In this document: positions 1 through 5,711 of the stretch, piece after piece
How the letters are laid out: each line of letters begins with the position of its first letter
Numbering within the stretch: position 1 is the first letter of the stretch
Assembly (NCBI GenBank): GCA_028821035.1
Contig: JAPPHP010000238.1
Span: 1-5,802, forward strand
Reading direction: 5' to 3'
DNA: 5,802 bases
Source: Gammaproteobacteria bacterium
GTDB taxonomy: Bacteria > Pseudomonadota > Gammaproteobacteria > Pseudomonadales > Azotimanducaceae
Notes under the pieces: model-generated
What the model saw: the letters and a program-made list of their open reading frames with translations, nothing else
The model's database searches: none
Told to the model about the DNA's origin: nothing
Program-made: the position numbers and the translations under genes

Positions 1-362
1 CTGGCCAGGATCCTGTCGAGCGGCTCCCCCTCTACCCAGCGGGCCAGGCCGACCAGCCGCTCCTCTCCGTCAACCTCGACCGCGATGAACTCCCGGCCAT
101 CCGGTGTCGGGACACCCCGCGGAACGTTGAGGCCCGCCGCGGCCAGCGCGCGCAGCCATAGCCGTTCCGAGATCATCTCTTCGTGCGTGTTATAGCCCGG
201 CCGATGGAACCGGACCGCGTACTTCTCCCCGCCGCGTTCCGCCCGGAAGGTGACGTTCTCCATCACATGGACGAACTCGACTTCGCCGGGGGCGAGCCCC
301 CATTCCTCGAGAACCCGGCGCGCCACGGGCGTATAGACTCTCCTGAGTCGCGCCTCATCCAT
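1..362 (-). CDS. APH/SrkA-type phosphotransferase (kinase), N-terminal part, cut by window edge
   Basis: The first 120 residues of a protein that runs off the left edge. The sequence resembles the N-lobe of the aminoglycoside phosphotransferase / homoserine kinase II / SrkA superfamily (PF01636 type). ENVTFR at residues 35-40 fits the nucleotide-binding loop, KYAVRFHRPGY at 47-57 is the strand that follows it, Glu66 lies in the next helix, and the LARWVEGEPL segment (106-115) resembles the hinge to the C-lobe. The catalytic HGDxxxxN and DFD motifs would lie outside the window, so activity cannot be judged. Members phosphorylate small hydroxylated molecules or, for SrkA, proteins; the substrate here is unknown. 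The ATG at 362 is the only possible start nearby, because an in-frame TGA lies at 368-366. A GAGG Shine-Dalgarno (375-372) sits 9 nt upstream. The MITE-like element ends 25 nt before this start, so any older promoter has been displaced. Confidence 0.8.
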   Translation of the reverse strand, partial: MDEARLRRVYTPVARRVLEEWGLAPGEVEFVHVMENVTFRAERGGEKYAVRFHRPGYNTHEEMISERLWLRALAAAGLNVPRGVPTPDGREFIAVEVDGEERLVGLARWVEGEPLDRILA

Positions 363-387
363 GCATCAACGCCTCGTTTCGCGCTCT

Positions 388-419
388 GTGTGGTGTCCCG
401 TAAGTTCCTAGTACTTCAG
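388..419 (+). repeat. Left terminal inverted repeat of the MITE-like element
   Basis: A 32-bp terminal repeat that begins GTGTGGTGTCCCGTAAG and ends GTACTTCAG. It matches the reverse complement of 621-652 except at one position (A at 410 here, G in the partner). The near identity of the outer 32 bp, against about 80% for the inner arms, suggests the ends are kept by selection for transposase recognition or that the copy is fairly recent. Confidence 0.85.
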
Positions 420-439
420 CGCGTTCCACGGGGTCTGTG

Positions 440-600
440 GCAAGGCGCGTTCCCCGCAGGGAATGGTGGGCCCATTGCCAAGGGGCGCAACGCGGCCACA
501 GGCCCCGTGGGGCGCGCCCTTCGGGAGTCCGCCCTGCGCGCCACTGCCGCGTTGTGGTCCTTGCCAATATGCCCGATATTCCCTGCGGACCACGCCTTGC
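440..600. repeat. Inner imperfect inverted repeat of the MITE-like element
   Basis: The left arm, 440-496, and the right arm, 546-600, are inverted copies. Conserved blocks include GCAAGGCG, CCGCAGGGAAT and CAACGCGGC, with a 2-bp length difference. The 20 bp between each terminal repeat and these arms (420-439 and 601-620) are equal in length but little conserved. The centre (497-545) holds a small extra palindrome, GCCCCGTGGGGC, at 502-513. Equal spacing on both sides indicates that the element arose as a long palindrome whose interior has since diverged. Confidence 0.7.
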
Positions 601-620
601 ATTGACGCGCAGGGCGAACT

Positions 621-652
621 CTGAAGTACCAGGAACTTACGGGACACCACAC
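621..652 (-). repeat. Right terminal inverted repeat of the MITE-like element
   Basis: Partner of the left terminal repeat, inverted, 31 of 32 matching. Its outermost base (C652 on the plus strand, G on the minus strand) is also the third base of the TAG stop codon of the metallo-hydrolase gene, so the element boundary and the end of that gene coincide. Confidence 0.85.
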
Positions 653-1518
653 TAGCAATCGAGCCGAAAGGCGTCCCCGTCCCGCACCACGCGGCCCGCG
701 GTCGGGCCGGCGAAATGCGTCCCGATGATCAGCACCGGACGGTCCGCATAGCGCTCCAGGAGGCCCCGCCGCGTTACGGCGCTGGCGTCCGGGTCGACGT
801 CGGCGGTCGAGGACCACTCCGGATGCGCGATCTGGCAGGGGTGGTGTATCGCGTCGCCGGTGATGACGGCTTCCTCCCCGCGGGACGCGATGTGCACGCT
901 CACGTGCCCCGGCGTGTGTCCCGGCGTGGGTTCGAGGCGCACTTCGTCGCTGACGGCATGATCGGCGGCCACGAGGTCCGCCAGTCCGGCGTCGAAGATC
1001 GGCTGCACGGAGTCCTCGATGACGGGTCCGTACTCTTCGGTCTGGTCGGTCGCGCGCCAATGCGTCCACTCCTCCCGCGCGTAGAGGTAGCGCGCGCTCT
1101 CGAAGGTGGGTTCCCAGCGCCCCTCGACGAGGCGCGTGTTCCAACCCACGTGGTCGACGTGCATGTGGGTGCAGAGCACGGTGTCCACGGCGGCGACGGC
1201 GAAGCCGGCGTCCGCGAAATCGTCGAGGAAGCGTGACTGCATCCGGTTCCAGCGGGGGTAGTTGCGGACCTTGTCGTTGCCGATGCAGGTGTCGACCACG
1301 AACGTCTCGTCCCGGCACTGGAGGACCAGGCTGTGGAAGGACATCAGCAGCTTCTTCGCGGGGTCGGCGAACGGCGCCAGCCAGGGCAGGCGGTCGACCA
1401 GGTCCGGGGGCGCCTGGGGCAGGATGTAGCCGCCGATGCTGGCCGAGGTCAGCTCGACGACGCGGGTCACCGTGACGTCGCCGACGCGCCAGCGCAGGAA
1501 GCGCGCACGGTCCCCCAT
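652..1518 (-). CDS. Metallo-beta-lactamase-fold metal-dependent hydrolase
   Basis: A 288-residue MBL-fold hydrolase of the broad GloB/AiiA-like group. These enzymes use two metal ions, usually zinc, to hydrolyse esters, lactones or thioesters. The metal-ligand set looks complete: THMHVDH at 117-123 (His118, His120, Asp122, His123), His201 in TPGHTPGH, Asp222 in TGDAIHHP, and His268 in GTHFAGP. There is no signal peptide or membrane segment, so a cytoplasmic location is expected. The ATG at 1518 is supported by GGGAG (1530-1526) 7 nt upstream. The TAG stop ends at the edge of the MITE-like element, but the protein reaches the usual C-terminus just past the last metal-ligand motif, so it is probably not shortened. 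It is divergent from the crotonase gene, and a shared role in opening a lactone or hydrolysing a CoA thioester is possible. The substrate is unknown; lactonase, hydroxyacyl-thioesterase and alkylsulfatase-like roles cannot be separated by eye. Confidence 0.9.
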   Translation of the reverse strand: MGDRARFLRWRVGDVTVTRVVELTSASIGGYILPQAPPDLVDRLPWLAPFADPAKKLLMSFHSLVLQCRDETFVVDTCIGNDKVRNYPRWNRMQSRFLDDFADAGFAVAAVDTVLCTHMHVDHVGWNTRLVEGRWEPTFESARYLYAREEWTHWRATDQTEEYGPVIEDSVQPIFDAGLADLVAADHAVSDEVRLEPTPGHTPGHVSVHIASRGEEAVITGDAIHHPCQIAHPEWSSTADVDPDASAVTRRGLLERYADRPVLIIGTHFAGPTAGRVVRDGDAFRLDC

Positions 1519-1584
1519 ATCCTTTCTCCCCTGTTTTCGGGCACTATATCAGCCGCATTCCGGGCGGCTTCCAGGGAGGATCGG
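1519..1584. promoter_or_regulatory. Divergent promoter region between hydrolase and crotonase genes
   Basis: A 66-bp gap that must hold the start signals of both neighbours. An AT-rich core in a GC-rich context offers a minus-strand -10 candidate TATAGT (1548-1543) for the hydrolase and an overlapping plus-strand candidate TATATC (1545-1550), with a weak TTTCTC -35 (1523-1528) 16 bp upstream, for the crotonase. Overlap of the two -10 elements would make transcription mutually exclusive. An inverted repeat AGCCGC-N7-GCGGCT (1551-1569) lies just downstream for the plus-strand gene and could be an operator or a leader hairpin. The assignments are made by eye; -35 support is poor for the minus strand. 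Confidence 0.4.
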
Positions 1585-2364
1585 GTGAGATACGGCGACA
1601 TCGAGGTACAGCACGACGGGTACGTGGCGACGCTGGAGATCCAGCGGCCCCCGAACAACTTCTTCGACGTCGAACTCATCAACCACCTCGGCGACGCCTT
1701 CGATGCGCTCGATGAGGACGACGGTACGCGGGCGCTGGTCCTGTGTTCCGAAGGGAAGCACTTCTGCGCCGGCAACAACTTCGCGGACAGCGCACGCAAC
1801 GCCGTTCGGGATCGCGCGCCTGGCGCGCGCAACCCGCTTTACCAGGCGGCGGTGCGCCTCTTTTCGGCGAAGAAGCCCGTCATTGCGGCCGTGCAGGGCG
1901 CGGCGGTGGGGGGCGGATTCGGCCTTGCGGTGATGGCCGACTACCGCGTGGTGTCCCCGGCCGCCCGTTTCACGGCCAACTTCGTGAAGCTGGGCTTTCA
2001 CCCGGGCTTTGGGCTGACGCACACGCTGCCGAAGATCATCGGCCAGCAGAAGGCCAACCTGCTCTTCATGACGGGGCGCCGAATCAACGGCGAGACGGCC
2101 CACGAGTGGGGCCTGGCCGACATCCTGACGGACGCGGACGACCTGCGCCCGGCGGCCGCGCGGCTGGCGGCGGAGATCGCCGAGAACGCCCCCCTCGCCG
2201 TCGAATCGGTGCGGGCGACCGGGCGTCAGGGGCTGCCGGAGGCGGTCCAGGCCGCCACCGACTGGGAGAACGCCGAGCAGGCGCGCCTGCAGAAGACCGA
2301 AGACCACAACGAAGGCGTGCGAGCGGTCGCGGAACGGCGGCCAGGCAACTTCGCGAGGCGTTGA
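1585..2364 (+). CDS. Crotonase-fold protein (enoyl-CoA hydratase/isomerase family) lacking both hydratase glutamates
   Basis: A 259-residue crotonase-superfamily protein, the usual single-domain length. It should bind an acyl-CoA: the oxyanion-hole motifs are present as HFCAGNNF (59-66) and AAVGGGFGLA (106-115), followed by FHPGFGLTHTLP (138-149) where hydratases have PGAGGTQRL. Aligned by eye to rat mitochondrial enoyl-CoA hydratase, the two catalytic glutamates (Glu144, Glu164) fall on Gly113 and Phe133, so simple enoyl-CoA hydration is unlikely. Other crotonase reactions (isomerisation, C-C cleavage, thioester hydrolysis) or a specialised hydratase remain possible. The GTG at 1585 is chosen because GGAGG (1575-1579) sits 5 nt before it and homology begins there; the frame is open further upstream, but that extension runs into the antisense hydrolase gene. 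It converges on the transporter gene with a 17-bp gap. Family assignment is firm, reaction unknown. Confidence 0.9.
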   Translation: MRYGDIEVQHDGYVATLEIQRPPNNFFDVELINHLGDAFDALDEDDGTRALVLCSEGKHFCAGNNFADSARNAVRDRAPGARNPLYQAAVRLFSAKKPVIAAVQGAAVGGGFGLAVMADYRVVSPAARFTANFVKLGFHPGFGLTHTLPKIIGQQKANLLFMTGRRINGETAHEWGLADILTDADDLRPAAARLAAEIAENAPLAVESVRATGRQGLPEAVQAATDWENAEQARLQKTEDHNEGVRAVAERRPGNFARR

Positions 2365-2381
2365 TCGCTGGTTCGGATCGC

Positions 2382-3767
2382 TCAGGCGGTCTTCACGTCG
2401 AGCTGCGCGCGGATTTCCGCGTGGGCCGCTTCGTCGAGCTTGAAACGGCTGAACAGCGCCGCGCCGACGGCGTAGCAGACCAGCGGGAACAGACCGTATA
2501 GCGAGACCATGGCCACCTGGACGGTCATGGTCTGTTCCTGGTTCGGCACGAAACCCGACGCCTGCAGCACGAATCCCGTCAGCGCCAGCATCACGCCCAT
2601 GGCGCTCTTGTAGACGAAGTTCCAGGTGGCGAAATAGGACCCTTCCTTGCGCTCGCCCGTGAGGTGCTCGTCGTAGTCGATGACGTCGCCCTGCACCGAC
2701 GGCCCGATGGTGCCTCCGGCGCCGGCGGCGAGACCCGCGAAGAACGCCAGCACGAAGATCGTCACGAGCCGCGCCTCCACGGTATCGAGGAACGGCAGCA
2801 CGAACATGCCGCCGAACGACAGTCCGGTCAGCACCATCGAGAACATCCAGAGCCGCACCTTGCCGAAGCGCCGGGACAGCGGCAGCCACAGCGGGACCGA
2901 TGCGGCCGATGGGACCATGTAGGAGAGGATGACCAGGGGCGCCCACCGCGGCGCACCCACCACGTACTGCATGACGTAGAGCGTCAGGACGCCGATGGCC
3001 GCGGAGCCGACGTTCTCTATGAAGGTGACGACGATCAGGAGCCGCGCGTGGACGTTGCGCCACACGTCGGCGAACGCCTGGAAGGGCTTGTCGGTCACCC
3101 GGCCCTGGAAGTCCGCGCGCTCCCTGAGCAGCGGGACGGAGCCGAGGAGCGCCGCCGTCATGACCGCCGCGGCGACGATCGCGAGCGTGAAGCTGACCTC
3201 GCGCACCGCGGCCTCGCCGGCCTCCTCCGCGTTGATGAGCGCCTGCATGCTCCCGAGCGCCAGGATCGAGCCGATGGTGAAGGCGGCGTGCCGCATGCCG
3301 AACAACCGGCTGCGCTCGTGGTAGTCCGCGGACAGCTCGGCGCCCAGGGACAGGTGCGGGACCAGGAACACCGTCATCACCGAGTAGAAGCCGATGATCG
3401 CCGTCGCCATCCACGCGATGCTCCCGGCGTTGCCGAGGGCCTCCGGCGGGGCGAAGACCATCACGAAGATCGCGGCGATCGGCACCACCGAGGCCAGGAT
3501 CCAGCTTCGCCGCCGGCCGAAGCGGCTCTTCGTCCGGTCGCTCAGGTAACCGACCAGCGGATCGGAGACCGCGTCCCACACGCGCGACACCGAGAAGATG
3601 ATGCCCATGACCGCCGGCGCGATGAGCAGCACGTCCGTGGAGAACTTCATCACGTAGAGGTTGACGAGCAGGTACATGTAGCCCGCCCCGACGCCGGGCG
3701 CGCCGTAGGCCAGCACCACCGGCCAGCGGACGCGGCCGGCCGCGGGCTGTGCGGCGGCGAGGTTCAC
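2382..3767 (-). CDS. GPH-family (MelB-like) major facilitator cation symporter
   Basis: A 461-residue inner-membrane transporter with about 12 hydrophobic helices, the normal length for the glycoside-pentoside-hexuronide:cation symporter family. The family signature is clear: SRVWDAVSDPLVGYLSDRTK (61-80) followed by SRFGRRRSW, corresponding to DAINDP...RSRWGKFKPW in melibiose carrier MelB. The cation-site aspartates Asp55 and Asp59 of MelB are kept as Asp65 and Asp69, with Asn58 replaced by Ser68. The MelB sugar-binding aspartates on helices I and IV align by eye to Gly29 and Thr132, which argues against a MelB-like sugar substrate. The GTG start at 3767 overlaps the SDR stop in a GTGA arrangement, so translation is probably coupled to the dehydrogenase; no strong Shine-Dalgarno is seen, and the reading frame continues upstream antisense to nothing recognisable. 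The context suggests uptake or export of the compound handled by the SDR. Confidence 0.88.
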   Translation of the reverse strand: MNLAAAQPAAGRVRWPVVLAYGAPGVGAGYMYLLVNLYVMKFSTDVLLIAPAVMGIIFSVSRVWDAVSDPLVGYLSDRTKSRFGRRRSWILASVVPIAAIFVMVFAPPEALGNAGSIAWMATAIIGFYSVMTVFLVPHLSLGAELSADYHERSRLFGMRHAAFTIGSILALGSMQALINAEEAGEAAVREVSFTLAIVAAAVMTAALLGSVPLLRERADFQGRVTDKPFQAFADVWRNVHARLLIVVTFIENVGSAAIGVLTLYVMQYVVGAPRWAPLVILSYMVPSAASVPLWLPLSRRFGKVRLWMFSMVLTGLSFGGMFVLPFLDTVEARLVTIFVLAFFAGLAAGAGGTIGPSVQGDVIDYDEHLTGERKEGSYFATWNFVYKSAMGVMLALTGFVLQASGFVPNQEQTMTVQVAMVSLYGLFPLVCYAVGAALFSRFKLDEAAHAEIRAQLDVKTA

Positions 3768-4540
3768 GCGTTCCGGATCGTCAGTCCGCCGTCGACCGGG
3801 AGGGCCACACCGGTGATGAACGAGGCCGCGGGAAGGACGAGGCTCAGCGTGCCGTGGGCCACTTCCTCGGGCTCCGCGTAGCGCTTGAGGGCGACGCGCC
3901 GGCGGGCGAACTCGCGCTTGTGTTCTTCCGGGATCTGTTCGGTCATGCCCGTGCGGATGGGTCCCGGACAGATGCAGTTCACCGTGATGCCCTCGGTGCC
4001 GAACTCGACGGCCAGGGAGCGGGTCAGACCGATCACGCCGGTCTTGGCGGCGGTATAGGGGCTGCTGTACTTGGTCGCGCCGAGGCCCTCGGTCGATGCG
4101 ATGTTGACGATGCGGCCGCCGTCCGCCTTGCGCAGGTGGGGGAGCGCCGCGCGGATCATGCGCACCTGCGCGGTGAGCAGGACATCGAAACCGCGCGCCC
4201 AGATCGCCTCGTAGTCGTCGCTGTCGACGGGTCCGCCGGCGCCTATGCCCGCGTTGTTGATGAGAATGTCGATGCCGCCGAAGGTCTCGGCCACCTCCGC
4301 GACCACCCGCTCCACCGCCTCCCGGTCCGATACGTCGAGTTGCCACCCCCGGATCGGATAGCCCGCGTCCTCGATCTCCCGCACGACCGTGTCGAGCGGG
4401 TCCTGGTTGATGTCCATGGCTGCGACCTTCGCGCCCTCGTCGGCGAAGAGCCGGGCTGTCGCACGTCCCATGCCGCTCGCCGCCCCGGTGACGATGGCTA
4501 CCTTGCCCTCGATGGAGCGGCTGAGGGTGGAAAGTCTCAT
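3764..4540 (-). CDS. Short-chain dehydrogenase/reductase (SDR), NAD-type classical family
   Basis: A 258-residue classical SDR that oxidises an alcohol or reduces a carbonyl in the cytoplasm. Visible motifs: cofactor-binding TGAASGMG (18-25), Asp43 at the end of the second strand (favours NAD(H) over NADP(H)), LDV with Asp69, NNAG (95-98), catalytic Ser149, Tyr162 and Lys166 (YTAAK, with the normal 13-residue Ser-Tyr spacing), and CPGPIRTGM (191-199). At the place of the fourth catalytic residue, Asn (usual context VNLTG), this protein reads VLLTA, so the Asn appears replaced by Leu121. The ATG at 4540 is supported by GAGGA (4549-4545) 4 nt upstream and by the start of homology at SIEGKVAIVTG; a longer open frame to 4687 would overrun the divergent promoter region and is rejected. 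It overlaps the transporter start by 4 bp, forming a two-gene operon. Substrate unknown. Confidence 0.93.
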   Translation of the reverse strand: MRLSTLSRSIEGKVAIVTGAASGMGRATARLFADEGAKVAAMDINQDPLDTVVREIEDAGYPIRGWQLDVSDREAVERVVAEVAETFGGIDILINNAGIGAGGPVDSDDYEAIWARGFDVLLTAQVRMIRAALPHLRKADGGRIVNIASTEGLGATKYSSPYTAAKTGVIGLTRSLAVEFGTEGITVNCICPGPIRTGMTEQIPEEHKREFARRRVALKRYAEPEEVAHGTLSLVLPAASFITGVALPVDGGLTIRNA

Positions 4541-4673
4541 GGCGTCCTCACTGGTCGTTTGCCGGAACGGGCGAGTTTGTCGGAACACGCGGGCAGGCGG
4601 CAAGCCCGGCCCGCATGCGGTGGTGTGGCACACTGCGCGCGGACTCGGCACTAACTCGCCGTTGAGGCAGCAC
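4541..4673. promoter_or_regulatory. Divergent regulatory region between SDR and LLM genes, with repeats
   Basis: A 133-bp gap with several small ordered sequences. Toward the SDR, TTGCCG (4603-4598) and GACAAA (4581-4576) are 16 bp apart and could be a weak sigma70 promoter. A tandem direct repeat overlaps its -10 and start region. Nearer the LLM gene lie a perfect 10-bp palindrome CCGCATGCGG (4611-4620) and GTGTG-G-CACAC (4623-4633). No convincing promoter toward the LLM gene could be picked by eye. The arrangement suits control of both operons by one regulator, but no regulator gene is in the window. Confidence 0.4.
4557..4586 (+). repeat. Tandem 12-bp direct repeat, possible operator
   Basis: GTTTGCCGGAAC (4557-4568) is repeated as GTTTGTCGGAAC (4575-4586), 11 of 12 identical with an 18-bp period. 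The nearer copy is 16 bp upstream of the SDR start codon, and the farther copy overlaps the candidate -10. The flanking bases do not match, so this is a pair of discrete sites rather than a longer duplication. A repressor binding site is the likeliest reading, but chance cannot be excluded. Confidence 0.5.
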
Positions 4674-5711
4674 ATGAAACTCGGCATCGGCGTGGGCTAC
4701 AGCGGCCGCGACCTTCGGATACCCATCGAGAGGATCCAGCTCGCGGAGCAACTCGGGTACGACTCGGTCTGGTCGGCGGAGGCGTACGGCTCCGACGCCT
4801 GGTCGCCGCTGGCTTACATCGCGGCGAAGACGAGCCACATCCGGCTCGGCACGGCGGTCCAGCAACTCGCGGGCCGGCCGCCGGTGATGGCCGCCATGCA
4901 GGCCGCGACGATCGATGCCCTGGCCGGCGGCGACCGCGTCATCATCGGGGTGGGCGTGTCGGGACCGCAGATCGTCGAGGGCTGGTACGGGCAGCCGTGG
5001 GGCAGGCCCTACCACCGCGTGAAGGACTACGTGACGATCATCCGCAAGACCCTGGCGCGCGAGGTCGTCGAACACGACGGCCGGGAGATCGCGCTGCCGT
5101 TCACGGGCGAAGGCGCGCTGGGCATCGGCAAGCCGCTGAAGTCCATCCTGCACATGAACCCGAACATCCCGATCTGGCTCGGCACCGGCACCGAGACGAT
5201 GGTGCGGCTGACCGGGGAGATCGCCGACGGGTGGTTGCCGCTGCGCTACACCCCCGAGCACGTCGCCCGGGCCAAGCGGTGGCTGGCCGAAGGGGCGGAG
5301 AAAGCAGGCAAGACCCTCGACGACATCGAGATGCAGTCGAGCGTACCCGTCGTGATCACGGACGACGTGGGCGCGGCGATCGACGCCGCGAAGCCGAACG
5401 TCGCGCTATACGTGGGGGGCATGGGACACCGGTCCCTGAACTTCCACAAGCAGATGATGGTCCAGCGCGGCTTCGGCGAGGCGGCCGAGCGTATCCAGCA
5501 ACTCTACCTCGCGCACCGCAAGGACGAAGCCGTGGCCGCCGTCCCGGACGAGTTCGTCGACGAGGCGGCGCTGTACGGTCCCAAGGAGCGCATCCGCATG
5601 CGTTACCGCGACTGGGTGGACGCCGGTTTCAGCGGGCTCACCGTGGGCACGGAACAGGAAGAGGCCGTGCGGTTCATGGCGGAGTTGGCGGGGCTGAACC
5701 GGAGGGCCTGA
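4674..5711 (+). CDS. LLM-class flavin/F420-dependent oxidoreductase, Rv3520c type
   Basis: A 345-residue luciferase-like (TIM-barrel) oxidoreductase. From memory it closely follows the Mycobacterium Rv3520c family (TIGR03559 type): AEAYGSDAWSPL (35-46), GVGVSGPQIVEGWYGQ (92-107), LPFTGEGALGIGKPLK (141-156), VVITDD (226-231), LYVGGMG (245-251), NFH (256-258), and RKDEA with PDEFVDEA (282-298). Relatives reduce or oxidise substrates with coenzyme F420 or reduced FMN; which cofactor this protein uses cannot be read from sequence, and its substrate is unknown. The ATG at 4674 is supported by GAGG (4664-4667) 6 nt upstream and by the conserved N-terminus MKLGIGVGYSG; the open frame continues upstream through the antisense SDR, which is a shadow. 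It is divergent from the SDR-transporter operon and followed by a tRNA gene with its own promoter, so it is probably a single-gene transcript. No terminator with a T-run is visible after the stop. Confidence 0.92.
   Translation: MKLGIGVGYSGRDLRIPIERIQLAEQLGYDSVWSAEAYGSDAWSPLAYIAAKTSHIRLGTAVQQLAGRPPVMAAMQAATIDALAGGDRVIIGVGVSGPQIVEGWYGQPWGRPYHRVKDYVTIIRKTLAREVVEHDGREIALPFTGEGALGIGKPLKSILHMNPNIPIWLGTGTETMVRLTGEIADGWLPLRYTPEHVARAKRWLAEGAEKAGKTLDDIEMQSSVPVVITDDVGAAIDAAKPNVALYVGGMGHRSLNFHKQMMVQRGFGEAAERIQQLYLAHRKDEAVAAVPDEFVDEAALYGPKERIRMRYRDWVDAGFSGLTVGTEQEEAVRFMAELAGLNRRA

Larger units (their letters stand above)
388..652. mobile_element. MITE-like non-autonomous element with 32-bp terminal inverted repeats
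   Basis: A 265-bp segment bounded by inverted repeats at 388-419 and 621-652 that match at 31 of 32 positions. Both outer ends read GTGTGGTGTCCCG inward. Inside these, a second inverted pair (440-496 with 546-600) aligns at about 44 of 55 paired positions by eye, so nearly the whole element folds back on itself around a centre near 497-545. It contains no convincing gene: the short open frames inside are consequences of GC content and the palindrome. Size, symmetry and lack of a transposase fit a miniature inverted-repeat transposable element moved in trans. I could not assign the terminal repeats to a named IS family. No target duplication is visible (TCT on the left, TAG on the right). It lies between two same-strand genes, with one end on the hydrolase stop codon and the other 25 nt before the kinase start, so any readthrough RNA would carry a very stable hairpin. 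Confidence 0.75.

Noticed and set aside
408..650. Short open frames inside the MITE-like element
   Set aside because: They follow the palindrome, with similar peptide fragments on both strands, and have no ribosome-binding site or recognisable domain.
381..660. Target-site duplication flanking the MITE-like element
   Set aside because: Flanks of 2 to 9 bp were compared on both sides, also allowing the ends to shift by one or two bases. The best was CTG against CTA, which is not convincing.
2363..2382. Direct repeat GATCGCT in the gap between crotonase and transporter
   Set aside because: It is only 7 bp in a 17-bp gap, partly inside stop codons, with no hairpin or T-run. It is likely chance.
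1549..3579. A 676-codon open frame on the minus strand spanning the crotonase and transporter
   Set aside because: It runs antisense to the crotonase and out of frame with the transporter, with Arg/Gly-rich composition and no domain. It is a consequence of high GC.
2664..3881. A 405-codon open frame on the plus strand opposite the transporter
   Set aside because: Its product is a low-complexity run rich in Arg, His, Asp and Gly with no recognisable domain, while the opposite strand encodes a clear 12-helix transporter. It is a GC-rich shadow.
4541..4687. Longer N-terminus of the SDR starting at 4687
   Set aside because: It would cover the divergent promoter region and the LLM start, lacks family similarity, and has a worse ribosome-binding site than the ATG at 4540.
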